Positions 41,201 through 53,085 of a DNA stretch of 64,000 bases are shown here, one piece after another. The notes under the pieces are model-generated. The model did no database searches. It was not told the DNA's origin and saw only the letters and a list, made by a program, of their open reading frames with translations. Position 1 is the first letter of the stretch. Every line of letters starts with the position of its first letter. The DNA comes from Sycon ciliatum (taxonomy: Eukaryota > Porifera > Calcarea > Leucosolenida > Sycettidae): the NCBI RefSeq assembly GCF_964019385.1, contig NC_088654.1, forward strand, positions 4,857,597 through 4,921,596. Direction: 5' to 3'. The translations under genes were made by a program, and so were the position numbers.

Positions 41201-42479
41201 GGAAACGTATGAAGAAAACATTGACTGTCATCACCAGTATTCGAAGTAGGGACCTTCGCTTGGTTTATCAAATTGATTACCTTTATCTACCATTCAGTGA
41301 TGTGATCTAACTGATGACCATCACGGAAAAACGTTTTGAGAAAACAAACAAACCATTCCAGGAATGACGTGCGAATTTTCAGATACATGTACTCAATGAC
41401 TATGTACATTGTGCATGTACTCTTCGTTGTCCTCTGCTCGTGATTCCATCATCCCTCTTGCCGTAAGATTCAACAATTGCTTGCAAACATCTATGTATGA
41501 GTTTGGACGTAGTTCAGCATGGTCGAGCGAAAATTTTTAATTGTTTATTTTAACTTTTATTCTCCCATTGTTCCCATATGGGAACAAGAATAAGAAAATG
41601 GATTTTTGGGGCCAAAAAAAGTTGTCAGTGTGATTCATTTTCAGTTTTTGTGATTCATTGCTCCTATATGAACCCACAACAATATTGACTTTCGAGGTGC
41701 ATCCAGCCTCCTATGTGCAATGAACCTTCAATACTGAGCCAATTTATCGTATATGGGAAGCAATTTTATTTATGTCGAAAGTATACACCTAGTTGTATGA
41801 CCACATGTCAATTTTTTTGCAAAGCAGTAGACGAAAGAGAAACACAATCAAAAGGACATGAACGTACCGGTGGGTTTCTACAAACAAAGATGTGTGCACC
41901 AACGTCGTACGGTTACACTTTTACAAGCATAATGCATTACGTAGCCGGAGATTTTGAATAGATATAAAAGACTTGAAAGGGTATGTTCGAAACAACACAT
42001 ACGTGCAACTAATTATGAAGTACCTTCACAGAAAACATTGAGAGAACATGCAAAAGGATTCTTGGAAAGAGCTACAGACTGGGTGTGGAAAAATCGTCGA
42101 AATGACGGCACCTGAGCGCATATTCCAAAACTGGGCTGTAGATCTAGCAGTAATTCTAGTCTATCATGGGTTTCTCGAACTTCTTCAAAAAATTACACTG
42201 GGTATAGGAGGACAAGTGCAACAAACAGAAACAAAACAAGATCACAAGGAACCACTTTTCACAAGCGTAATGCATTGAGCAGTCTGAAATTATGAGTGTG
42301 TAGTATGAAATACTTACAACTGCCAGCACTAGGATATATTCGAGACTACACATATGCCCAGTTTATTATGAATGGCCTTCACGCAAAACATTGAGATAAC
42401 ATGCAAACGGATTCTGGTCCAGACGTACAGACTGGATGTTGACAACGCGACGCAACGACAGCACCTCAGCGCGCTACAA
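41201..42479. repeat. Repeated flanks of the Merlin-like units
   Basis: 41260-41420 resembles 44140-44300. 41830-42140 and 42190-42480 are a tandem pair of the downstream flank repeat, each with 'gcattgagca/gcattacgt' and 'catgcaaa(a/c)ggattct' blocks. No independent gene was recognised. Confidence 0.55.
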
Positions 42480-43353
42480 ATGGCAGCTTTAGCTTTACCA
42501 GTAATTCTAGTCTATCAGTGGTATCTTGAACTTCCTCCATAAAGCAGGAAATGGCCTCCTCGTGATCTTTGTACAGCCCTGATGTCCGTTGTGTATGACC
42601 ATCAACATCAGTACACAAGTATCCACGTGTACTGCTTGTCAGCCCGGAATGATCGATTGAGGAAGATTTGTAATAGATCTTGGTTCCTGGTGCTAACCAA
42701 TTATTAATTATTGTCTAAAATGTCCGCACGCAAGAAAGGTCTCCTAAACTATCCGCCATAGTCACTGCAAAGTGACTGTTTTTCTCCATCGCAATAAGAA
42801 TTGTCCTCGCGGTTTTCGGCTTGAAAACTTCAAAATACACTGAATGTATAAGTCCTAACTTCAAATTATTCTCAAGCAGCCCGAGTCTTATGGAGAGTAT
42901 CCAGTCATATGAACTGAATTACGGTTTGAGTTCAATTTTCGACGAAGTTGGTGAGTCAAACAATTTGAAGAAGCCTAGCACAACCTCCATGGGAGTTCCT
43001 TGGGCACTGGAAAAATTCGATTCAGCTACGATGGGCCATGAAGACTTGCAAGGGTTGCACAGCCACCGATACCCGCCTTTTGAACTTGGATTAACATTAT
43101 ATTCTGGCTGGTCTTTCGCATTTGTTACATTGCTTTCATTATGAATCACCTTCCTTCTCGCCAAGAAGCGTAGAAAAGACTCTGGGTCCTGTATATCTCC
43201 AGAAATGTCTGTCCAAGAGAACACTTCAATCTTGCACTGCTCATCGTCCAGTATCATATCTGTTAGCACAATCTGGGTTCCCTTTAGCCGTGCATTGGCT
43301 GCTACTCCTCCGGACGCACCGGCAAAAGCTGGGTCACTGACATTGAACTTCAT
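42480..43353 (-). pseudogene. Merlin/ISXO2-like transposase remnant, copy 2
   Basis: Starts MKFNVSDPAFAGASGG and keeps SWTDISGDIQDPESFLRFL, ARRKVIHNE, SKGGYRWLCNPCKSSWPI and PMEVVLGFFKLFDSP in one frame. A stop follows IELKP. Downstream remnants (LAPGTKIYYKSSS, then GHTQRTSGLYKDHEEA) are in shifted frames. The first C-x2-C pair seen in copy 1 has been replaced by other residues. Confidence 0.5.
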
Positions 43354-43630
43354 CTTGGCGGACGACGGTTACACGTTAAACGTTAGCAGAGATCCAGTTA
43401 CCTCACGACAAAGGCTTTGGACTAGTTATTGTATCGGAAGCAGTTTATTTAAGTTCCCTAGTGATGACATAATTCAAAAAAGTGATGATTTCGTAACTTA
43501 CTCTTACGATATTGTTCAACTTGCAATGTCACCAGGGGCAGAGTAACATTAGGACAGATAATTCCGCTCGCGGTTTTGGCGCTTGAATTAGCATTTTCGT
43601 CATATACACGTATATAATATTTTTTAGTGC
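43354..43630 (+). repeat. Upstream flank of Merlin-like unit with open plus-strand frame
   Basis: A plus-strand frame (to TAA at 43544-43546) reads ILADDGYTLNVSRDPVT and ends MSPGAE. The equivalent flank at 45824-46090 is also open and ends MSPRAE at the same place, about two thirds identical in residues. The third flank (47864-48130) is frameshifted. It could be a divergently transcribed small gene or simply a conserved promoter. Confidence 0.4.
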
Positions 43631-43775
43631 AAATCGACACATCATTGTGAGGGTCACGTTCTAATCCTTACAATTCTTCTATCCTACAAACTGTTGTGGA
43701 TTAGAGGTTCCCACCGCACTTGCAATTTCCTCTATCCTTTTTTACCCGACATTCCTACCACACTATGTTGCTACA

Positions 43776-44020
43776 AACTCAGTGTTATGAAGTATTCAAT
43801 GCGAAACTTCGAACATTGGCCTATTTTGACAATAAAACGTATAATATTTAGCACACGAACTCAGTGTAGTGAAGTATTCAATGCGAAACTTCGAACATTG
43901 GCCTATTTTGACAATAAAACGTATAATATTTAGCACACGAACTCAGTGTTGTGAAGTATTCAATGCGAAACTTCGAACATTGGTCTATTTTGACAATAAA
44001 ACGTACAATATTTAGCACAC
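43776..44020 (+). repeat. 82-bp minisatellite, three copies
   Basis: Units start with AACTCAGTGT at 43776, 43858 and 43940 and are nearly identical. Each ends in TTTAGCACAC. Confidence 0.9.
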
Positions 44021-44334
44021 ATCGTGTGCAGACGAAGATTGATCTCTGTTGAATCTCCTTGTCTCCTTCCAAAATTCTCGCGACATACCCCCGGAGACCG
44101 CTAAGCCCACTCGTTCGGAGGGACTTTGTCGATAGTAATAAACTACACTGGTTTATCACCTTGATTATATTTATCTAACATTCAGTGATGTCGTTTAATT
44201 GAAGACCATCAAGAGATAAGGTGTTGAGAAAGAAACCATTCCAGTGATGACGTGTGCATACTAAGATGCATGTACGTAATGACTACGCGCGTTGTATAAA
44301 AATGAACTCTTCATTGAGAACTTAGAATATTTTA

Positions 44335-44440
44335 TTTATATTTTTTATTATTTCACCGTCCAATGGCAGAAGCCAATGCAAAGGAGAGGCGTTAGCAAGC
44401 CATGGCAAGTGAGGGAAAAGGAAAGAAAGAAGGAAAGAAC
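44335..44440 (-). pseudogene. Non-LTR retrotransposon 3' tail
   Basis: The minus strand ends in an A/T tail and contains 'ccatggcttgcta', a diverged form of the tail block at 49.9 kb. No coding part remains. Confidence 0.45.
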
Positions 44441-44454
44441 GCAATTATAATTAT

Positions 44455-45230
44455 TCTTTTATTCCACGATGGCGTGACGCCAATAAGGATGATTGAAAAG
44501 TGCGATAGATCAGGTACTAGCCAGAAACAGCTAGATGGAAATTAACCGGGGAGGCGAGAAGCAATGGATCATGAAAAGCAAGCGGGAGCAATAACGTTAG
44601 CAGGGGTGATCGGGATAGTCGGAAGCATCAACAGGGTGAAATGTATCACCATGTTTTCCATGGTGGAGAGTGGCGAGATAGGCTAGCAAAGGAGGCGAGT
44701 TGGCCTACAACTTGACATGACATTTAACATGGTCTATGTACTGTCTAATAATGGATATTATCTTCGTTTCCATCGGCAGCTTGAGCCACTACGAATAATT
44801 ATGTAGAAAGGATAGGAGATGTGGTAAACATAGTTCCGAAGGCTCTGGGAAGTACTATGCCGTTGCGAGTGTCCCGTGCGAAAGTAAACCAATTATACGA
44901 TCTGTGATGTTCAGGAACAATTTTCGGTTTAATACGACGGACGAGAACGCATGGCTGTTTCAACCTCAGAATAGAAATGGGGCTGGTCGAGGCCAAACTA
45001 AAGAGGTCAGTACAGGGGAATAGAGAAGGTATACGAAAATAATTCCTAAGACACGTTTATGATGTATCTCTAGTGCCTGTACAGCAGGTTTACTATACAG
45101 GGAATGCCAAGCAGTGACGCCGTACAGAAAGATAGGAAAAAGGTAGCATTTATAAAAGAGACGCCTACATCCAGGGGACAAGTCGGAGCAGGGAGACATC
45201 AGGCAACCTCCAGATTTCCTAACTTTGTTG
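44455..45230 (-). pseudogene. Non-LTR retrotransposon C-terminal fragment with tail
   Basis: The minus-strand frames carry LFYKCYLFPIFLYGVTAWH and ALEIHHKRVLGIIF, then KIVPEHHRSYNWFTFARDT. This is the thumb and C-terminus of the same broad family as ORF2 at 14-15 kb. The 3' tail is at 44455-44520. It is 5' truncated after the RT core. Confidence 0.65.
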
Positions 45231-45480
45231 CATGCAAAATCTATGGGAGAATCCGATTATTGTATCCTCCTCGACTTGTAATGGTAGAATATTATTATTC
45301 GAACACAATATCCACTTTGCTTTTGCGGAACTACAGAAAATAAGTCTGAATATACCTAGCTGGGAGAGTATTGCATTTGGCAGACATCGGGAAAGGCAAT
45401 AGTATACAGTGCAATTTAAGAGCATAGAAGCAAAGGACACGAAATGAATATACAAGAATCCAGAGTAGTAGTAGAAGTAG

Positions 45481-45604
45481 TAGAATTTATTATTTTACTA
45501 GGGAACTCCCAACAGGCGTTGCCTGTTTACTGGGAACCCTAGGAATGACTTGGTGCTTGTGACAAATGCAGAAAGGGGCTTAGCTTGACGACATCCTGGT
45601 GAGC
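45481..45604 (-). pseudogene. Non-LTR 3' end fused to Merlin-like fragment
   Basis: The tail 'aacaggcgttgcctg' matches the element tail at about 900 bp. The frame ending FLGFPVNRQRLLGVP joins directly to the truncated Merlin-like copy 3. Confidence 0.5.
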
Positions 45605-45825
45605 TTACTTCATGAATAATCAATTTTCTTCTGGCCAAGAAAATGAGCAATGACTGGTTGTCCTGTATATCTCCCGCAAGGTTCTTCCAAGAGTTCTCTT
45701 CCTTCTTACACTGCTCATCATTCAGTATGGTACTTGGTTGAACAATCTGTTCCCCATAGACGTGCATTGACTGCTACTCCTCCTGATGCAGCTGCAGAAG
45801 CCGAGTCACCGACATTAGAATCCAT
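45605..45825 (-). pseudogene. Merlin/ISXO2-like remnant, copy 3
   Basis: Start MDSNVGDSASAAASGG, then a frameshift to SWKNLAGDIQDNQSLLIFL and ARRKLIIHE. It is cut there by the retrotransposon tail, so the zinc ribbon and the rest are lost. Confidence 0.5.
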
Positions 45826-46090
45826 CTTGGCGGACGACGGTGCTACACTAAATGTTAGCAGAGATCCAGTAACTTGGCGACAAAGGTTTTGGACCAGTTA
45901 TCGTGTCGCAGGCAGTTTACACAAGTCCCCTAGTGATGTCGTAATAACACAGTGTGATAATCTTGTCACTTACACGTACGATATTTTTGACCTATCAATG
46001 TCACCTAGAGCAGAGTAACATTAGGACAGATAATACTTTTCGCGATCTCGGCGCTTGATTTTGTATTTTCGCTATACACGAGTAAAGCAC
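45826..46090 (+). repeat. Upstream flank of Merlin-like copy 3
   Basis: Colinear with 43354-43630. The plus-strand frame ILADDGATLNVSRDPVT ... MSPRAE stays open to TAA at 46016-46018. Confidence 0.45.
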
Positions 46091-46164
46091 GCACGCAGAC
46101 GAAGTCTGTAGACGAAGTTCGAGATTCGGGGAGGACAGAGAGTATGAAATGGCTAAGCAAGAGC

Positions 46165-47100
46165 TTATCAAGGGCCTGGGTAGCTATGGTAGTACATGTT
46201 CTAGAGCGCGAATTCAGCTACCCAGGCCAACGGAAGAAAAGGTTAGAAAAGGGGACAAAAGTGAGTAAAAGAGTGTAAGGGTGAGTATGAGAGTGTAAAG
46301 GTGAATACGAGTGTGCAAAGGTAAATACGAGTGTGTACTTTTATTGATGTACGGGTGTTCAACCCTTGTGCGTCTTCGAACCGCACCTCCTCTCTCTTTG
46401 CCTGCTACCAGCGCCACGAGCAAGAGAAACGGCGTCGATAGGATTGGAGAGTCCGAGAAGTGGAGCGATCCACTTTTCTCCCCTTTGTGCTCTCTTCCAC
46501 TGGAGGATGCGGTAAGGGTGCCGCTGCACTGGTAAGCCGGATTGCACATCTCCAGCCGCTACGTGGGAGGGAGGCGTATTCTGTGCTAATTGCCCACCTC
46601 CGCTGCAGGCTGTCTTTCGCCCTGCTGGGTTCGAGTGTCATGTGTCTGCGTAGGGCTCGCCGAGTTTGGCAGTCTCCAATGAATGGCTGTGCCTCCCTGG
46701 CTGTCGTGGAGGCTAGGGTGCCCCGTTGAGCCTTGGCCCGTGATTGTGCGTATTATGCCATGCTTCTCTTGCTCTCTGATCACATGTGACGTCATAATTA
46801 TGTGATTTGTTTTCAATCCTCCCCCGCCATGGCAAATTGTGTTTTGTTCGCAGGTAAAAAAAGAAAATGCGAGTGTGTAAAGGTGAGTACGAGTGTGTTG
46901 CTATCTGACAAGCTGAAGGAGCCGTACTCCGTGACGATGGCATGGCTTCGCTGCAAGCTAAGCTTTGCATTAGTCCGAGCTAGCGTGATGTGCCTTCCTG
47001 GGGCAAGATCCTCATCCGCACACCGTGTCACCAGGGACCCCGCGTCTGTAGTAGTAGCCGAGGGACGTGTTTCCTTGCAGGAGTGTTGAACTAAAGTCTA
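46165..47100 (+). repeat. Hairpin and two copies of a retroelement-like C-terminal segment
   Basis: A 13-bp hairpin (GGCCTGGGTAGCT and its inverse) lies at about 46172-46226. Frames at 46560-46730 and 46890-47089 share LRCRLSFALLGSSVMCL and LRCKLSFALVRASVMCL with similar ends. The pattern resembles the C-terminus of retroelement proteins, but I cannot name the family. Confidence 0.35.
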
Positions 47101-47394
47101 GACATGTACATTTTTGTCTTGAGGTCTAGTCATGTACTTGTTATGATTCTTTTCTATTTTATTCTTTTTACCAGGCGTGGGCCATCCCCCGGACTATCAG
47201 AATGGGTGCCTTATAATTTTTCTGAGTGCAATAAAAAGGCAGGTTGCCTGTAAACGATTCAAATAAAGAGTTCATTTAGTAAAAAAAGGAAAAAAATACA
47301 TGTGCGAAGGAAAAGGACATAAGGATACGAGTTAAGAGTAACTCTCCGTCACTGTAACTGGATACTATATACAGTCAGAAAGTGCAATAACTAG
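47101..47394. other. No recognised gene
   Basis: A/T-rich sequence with nothing that I can support. Confidence 0.4.
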
Positions 47395-47660
47395 GCACAA
47401 AACCGACAAGGGTACTGACACCTTCGACGTCCTGACACCTAGCTTCTACACATCTCCGTAGCGCTAACCGACAGCCTTCCAACTTGGAAGGTTCAAGGTT
47501 ATGGGAATACCAAAGAGGGGAAGGCAAGCGCAACGAAAACGAGCAAAAAGCTACAGTCCCAACGGAGCAAAGAATGTCGATTGTTACTGGACGATGACGA
47601 GACCAGTACGATAATTGACAAAACGGTCTAACTACAATTCGAAGCAGCACACCACCCAAC
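47395..47660. repeat. Dispersed repeat A, copy 3
   Basis: Shares 'acagccttccaacttgg' and the 'gaggggaag' box with copies 1 and 2. Confidence 0.5.
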
Positions 47661-47699
47661 TGGGGTGGGTCATAAATATGAAAGATAAGTAAAGAAAGG

Positions 47700-48130
47700 G
47701 TTGTCCCGTATATCCTCCGAAATGTCCTTCCAAGACTACTATTCCTCCTCGTTGCCCATTATCGTCCTTGGTTCCACAATCTGGGTTCCTCCTATCCGTG
47801 TACTTGCCGCGGCTCCTCCAGGTGCTATAGCAGAAGCTGGGTCACCGACCTTGTAATCCATCTTGGCAGATGACGGTGTCACACAATAATGCTAGCAGAG
47901 ATCCAATTACTTGGCCCCACAGGCTTTAGAACAGTTCCTTTCGTTGGCAGTTTATACAAGTCCCCTATTGCTGACATAATTATACAGCGTGATGATTTTC
48001 CCACTCACTCTTACGATATTGTCGAACTTGCAATGAAACTTAGCACAGAGCAACATTTGTGCAAATAATACAGTTCGCGATCCTGGCGCTAGAAGTTGCA
48101 TTTTCGAATTGCACGTATGCATTTAGTGCG
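47700..48130 (-). pseudogene. Merlin/ISXO2-like remnant, copy 4, with upstream flank
   Basis: MDYKVGDPASAIAPGGAAAS then GGTQIVEPRTIMGNEEE and a stop (47863 down to 47700). The upstream flank 47864-48130 matches those of copies 2 and 3 but its plus-strand frame is broken. Confidence 0.5.
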
Positions 48131-48839
48131 AACGGACAAGATCTTACGATGGTATCTATCTGAGCAGTCAAAGCACCTGTGGAAGCGGCGGGTCGACAGC
48201 TAGGAGTACGCGCTGACCTGGTCCATCACCGACCTGGCGAGATCGTACAGCAGGGCAAGAAAAGGTGCAACCTCTGCAACCACCAAAAACAAAAAAAGAA
48301 TAATCACTGCCGACAAAGACAAGTTTTTCAATAAGTGAAGCAGGATCATGAGAAATCTTTCAAGGTCACAACGTAAACCGGTAAGGTATGACCACTAGAT
48401 TGTGTGATCATACCTTGCATGCATGAATCTCACTCCTCAACCCTACCCTGTACACCATTTATAGACTGAACTCAATATATGTGCAGAATTGTGCGCTCAA
48501 TATACCTCAAAATCTTTACCTTGAACTCAACCTGACTTTAGTTTGCCATGGACAATTTTCCCCATCTTGAGCATCCTGGAAAACCCCTGACAAAAGGAAC
48601 GCGATGAGCCCAAATTCGTGTCCACCTGATGCCCTTTATCAGCGCTGATTGATTGATTTTATGATTGATTTTATTTTACTTCGCAAGTTCAAACGGGTTC
48701 CTGGCCCAGTTATATGAAAGCGAAGGATAGAATTTGCCAAAATCCTAATGAGCAACAGCATAGGCAATATTATCATAAAAGTGGAGTACTATGCGAGCGA
48801 GAATACTGAGAAGAAAGGAAAATGTCAAAACCTGACGAA
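48131..48839. other. No recognised gene
   Basis: No supported coding sequence. A cysteine cluster around 48255-48300 is too short to assign. Confidence 0.4.
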
Positions 48840-49998
48840 ACACAACCTATTTAGACAGCAAAGGGTGCGTGTCGGCTCTGCTCTGTCTGCCAAAGGGCAT
48901 GTACGGTCTGGAGTTCCTCAGGGATCAATCCTGGGGCCTCTCCTCTTTCTTATGTATGTAAACGATCTGGCAGAAATGGATCACACATCACTATATGCTG
49001 ATGATACAGCACTACTTGTGACAGCACCCACTCTCCCCGAGGCTAGTGCCAAGTTACAGTCCAACATAGATGGCGTTATTCATTGGATGGAAAAATGGAA
49101 ATTGCAGCCCAACTCTTCGAAAACTGCTGTAATGTGTATCCCCCCCCCCCCCCAGTTGTTCCTGTGACCTATCTTCATTAGTAACCAGTCCCTTTACCTT
49201 TCCAGGCACCACAACCCCGCTCTGCATCGTTGAAAAACACAAGCATCTTGGCGTCATTATTGACCAACACTTAACCTGGAAATCCCAGATCGAACATTTA
49301 GACAGCCGTTTTAGCTCAGTAATGGGATTTCTCTCATCACACATCACCCACCTCCACACCGACTGTCACCATGTTATCTACACATCTTACATTCTGCCTA
49401 TTTTTGATTACTGCTGCATAATTTGGGCTGGCATTTCTAAAACACTGATTGCTCGACTCGAAGTTATGCATAGGCGTCTTTTGAAAATATTATTTCGGCT
49501 TCCTCGCCTGACTCCAAGGCCAGACTTATACCGCCTTGCTTCTGCTGTGCCGCTCTCGGTCCGCGTGCGTTTTTTGGCATGCCAGACAATTCATAAAATT
49601 AAGCTGGGCATTGCTCCTCTTCATGCTCTCTCCTGCCTAAGCTGGTTTGCTCAATCTCAAGACATGCACACCAGAAACTCTCTCCGCTTCCCTATTGCGC
49701 GGTCTGCCTCTATGATAACATCTCCTCTCTTCCTTGCTTACCGCCATTGGTCTCTCCTCCCACAACATCTAAAATCCTGCCAATGTTACAATACATTCAC
49801 ACAGCTTCTGCAGAATGCAACATACTAGTTGATATCCAGCCATGCCCTAGCTTCTCTTGCTTTTCAGTTCCCCTTTCATTCTTTTTCTTTCTCCCCTCTA
49901 GCTCTATTGCCGCCATGGCTGGCTATCGCCCACATCACCATTTCATTGGCTAGTGCCACGTGATTGTGAATAAATAATAATAATAATAATAATAATTT
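48840..49998 (+). pseudogene. Non-LTR retrotransposon 3' half
   Basis: 5' truncated within RT. It contains GVPQGSILGPLLFLMYVND, motif C SLYADDTALL intact, WKLQPNSSKT, then after a C run (49141-49153) that breaks the frame, GFLSSHITHLHTDC and SYILPIFDYCCIIWAG to a stop at 49828. The 3' UTR has the 'catggctggctatcgccc' block and (AAT)n. It is the same family as the minus-strand copy at 30.8-34.1 kb. Confidence 0.85.
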
Positions 49999-52375
49999 CA
50001 GGCATACATAAGGAAGGCAGGCTAGCTTAAAATCTTGCAATCTGGATACGGTGCGCACCTCTCTAGGCAAACTGTTCCACAGCAATGCTCCTGCGGTGGC
50101 GAATCTCGTTTGGCCACTGCGAGCTGGCTGGCTGAGCAGACCATTGGCATGCTGATGGCGCGTACTTCTGCCGCTGCATGCTGCTGGTTTGAGAAGCTGG
50201 GCTAGAGCAAGGCTAGTGGAGTCATTTAGACAACGCCAGATGAAGATCAGGAGCTTTTGTTTGAAAAGTTCAGTGACGCGGTAAATCGAGTTGGCAGCCA
50301 GGAGGGGCTGCATCGCGGAACATGGCGGGCTGCCATCAATGCATCGGATCGCCCGGTTTTGCATGGCTTGCAGACGCTGAAGTTGGGTCACGCGGAGGGC
50401 TGCAGAGAAGCTGCAGGCACCATAATATCCGGCATGACAATAGCCTTTACATAATAATACCTTGCGCGAGCTGCGGGAGAGGCATCGACGGGCTCGCCAC
50501 AAGGCGCCTATCTTCCTCGCAACTCTGGTCACTATGGCGCTGACGTGTACATCCTAACTCAGGCGGTTGTCAAGAAAGACACCAAGATACCGCGCAGACT
50601 TCACTACCGGTAGAGAGGTATCGCAGCACACGATAGAGACCTCGGGCCCGGCATGTTGCGGTGAGATAGTCATTACCTGGCTTTTGGTGGCATTTAAAAT
50701 TAGGCCGCGTGACTTAAGCCATATGGCGAGATCGGTGACAGCTGAAGAGACGGATTTGGAGACTTCCCCAGCGGAAGCTTTTGAATCATACAGAGCAATG
50801 TCGTCTGCGAATTGCACGCTGGGTATTGGCGATGAGACCGATTTCACATCACGGGTGTAGACGTTAAAGCGAACAGGCCCCAAGACGGAGCCTTGGGGCA
50901 CACCACAGGTGCAGTCAAGAGCACGACTTGTGGCCGAAGCGACTGTAACTTGCTGCCTGCGATCTGTCAGGTAATTCGCGAACCACTTCAGGGCGACACC
51001 AGAGATACAATTTTTTTTTATTACTCAAATTTTGAAGATCAAAAGGAAAGCTTTGCAATAATAACAACAATAAAACGTAGCCTGTAGAATGTAAAAAGTC
51101 ACTGAGTACAGTTTAATTCAATATCCATGTCCAGTATTTATAATAAAAATAATCTGCTGCAATTTATAGATTCTCACATGCGAGCAACCTGGGCCTCAGC
51201 AACAACCAGGTCAGCAGGCTCCGGATGCCGAACCGATCGCTCACGGAAAAGACCCCGTGAACCCCGCAAATACATGATGCATGATCGCAACAGGGCAAGA
51301 GATACCAACGTCAAAAAGGTCTTGGATGAGGATACCATGCCGGACTTTGTCAAAAGCCTTGGACATGTCGAGGAGGCACAGCCCAGTTACCAGACCACTG
51401 TCCTTTGCCTTCTGCAAGCTGTCCGTGAGAACACAGAGGGCATCCTCAGTGGAGCACTTCTTCCTGAAAGCAAACTGACAATCAGGGAAGGCCATTACTC
51501 AAGTCTAGATGGCGAACTAGCTGACGCTGCACCACTCTCTCCAGCAGCTTTGAGACAACTAGAAGGAGGGAAACAGGGCGATAATTGGTGGGGACTGATG
51601 GGTCCCCGGTCTTGTAAAGCGGTACAACGGTCGCCAGCTTGAACGCCAAAGGAACCGTGCCAGTGCGGAGGGAAGTGCAAAACAGTACTGCTAAAGAGTA
51701 TGCCTATAAATCGGAACACTGCCGCAATAGCGAACCCGGTATGCCGTCACTTCCCGTAGCTTGGCGAGCATCTACCTGCTGAAGGAGACGTTGAACGTCC
51801 GATGGAGTTACAGGGGAGAACTCGGTTAGGGAGACAGGCCCGTTGGGGCCACACGGAACGCCGAGATGGTCGGGTCGGTTTGTGTCTGTAACAATAGAGT
51901 GGAACGTGTTGCTGATCTCATGGACGTCGCAGCACGGATCTTGACGGCACCGTGAGCGCCCTGTCACGGCATTGAGAATTTCCCAGGACTTTCTTGGGTT
52001 ACCAGCATTCTCTTTGCACTGGGTGGCGAAGTACGCATTTTTCTTTTGCCGAGAAGCGTTCCGAGCAATGCTACGTGCTCGTTTGAACTCGGTGTGAAGA
52101 TTTCCATTCGTTTTGTCCTGTCTCCAACGTTTATGAATGCGACGTTTTCGCTGCATTAGCCTGTGTAGTTCTGCGTCTACCCACCGTGGTGTGGACTGTC
52201 TGGGAGGCTTTGAGTTACATAGGGGGCATGCTTATCCATAACGTGCATAAACTTGGCATGCCATTCTCTCCACATGATATTTACATCATTGAAGTCAGAA
52301 AAGTCATGTAGGTTGGCCTCACAGATATCATGACGGAACGCGGTACTGTCTATCTTATGGATTCTTCGCTGCGAG
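49999..52375 (-). pseudogene. Non-LTR retrotransposon of another family, decayed
   Basis: Minus strand, from the endonuclease-RT linker (KRARSIARNASRQKKNAYFA, WEILNAVTG, near 52100) through CQFAFRKKCSTEDAL, LLDMSKAFDKVRH, then PQGSVLGPVRFNVYTRD, motif C QFADDIAL, to AMQNRAIRCIDG and LLWNSLPREVRTV. Frameshifts and an insertion at about 51010-51240 interrupt it. Its tail meets that of the plus-strand element in a shared (AAT)n run. Confidence 0.75.
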
Positions 52376-53085
52376 CCAGCGAAGGCGTTTCAGCGCGGGG
52401 CTGCGCTCTAGATTGACCATTTTCTGCCATTTCCCTTTCCTTGGTCGAATGTAGCTGAAATCTTCTGTAGGCACTCGCATTTTGGGATCTGGGCTCTGAT
52501 CGCTTCAGAGCTGCGTAAGGTGGCAAAAACTCACCCCAGCTCCCGCTTGTTTACCAGCGAACCCAGGACGATCTGGTGGGAAGAGTCCTGACTCGTCGCG
52601 GCCTTTTTTTATCTTCAAGCGCCCTCTGCTGGACATCTCGTATCTCTTTAGCAACTCAAAACGGTCTCGTTTCTTCCTCTCTTTCTTGCATACAGGCACG
52701 CCCATTATTGACTAGTTTTGGTTTACATCGCAAAGTTAGGCCAGTAAAACGGTACTCCAGGGCTCTGTCCAGGGGCCTCTTTTTTCCTGGTGTAAACGAT
52801 CGACCTCCCCCCAGCATGTACAAATTCGCACACCAAATCCAGCCAGTTCGCGGATGACAGGGCACTCGTCGTGTGCCATTACACCAAGGATTTATCAGCT
52901 GCATTCCTCCAACGTGCTATGGACACAGTAGGACGATGATTGAAGGATTGGCATCTCCTCGTCAACAACACGAAACCGTCGTCCTTCCCTTCCAACCTAT
53001 TATCAATACACACGCCCTACACCCGACCCGTTATCGAATATGGCAGCAGTAGAAAGTATTATGGGCACACCATATCACTGACGTC
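52376..53085 (+). pseudogene. Short reverse-transcriptase remnant
   Basis: On the plus strand, GSVQGPLFF-like motif B, VND, and after a frameshift QFADDRALVV (motif C) with a following W-x5-VN-x-K pattern lie at about 52745-52990; RPVIEYGSS follows near 53020. The first 370 bp hold nothing recognisable. Confidence 0.4.

Noticed and set aside
41305..41345. Hammerhead-like CTGATGA at 41309
   Set aside because: The following sequence is GGAAAAACG without proper GAAA spacing, and no stem I can form.
43776..44020. CRISPR-like array
   Set aside because: Three whole-unit 82-bp tandem repeats without unique spacers, in a eukaryotic context.
48180..48320. piggyBac-type cysteine-rich C-terminus
   Set aside because: Only a C-x2-C and a few basic residues are seen; too short to support.
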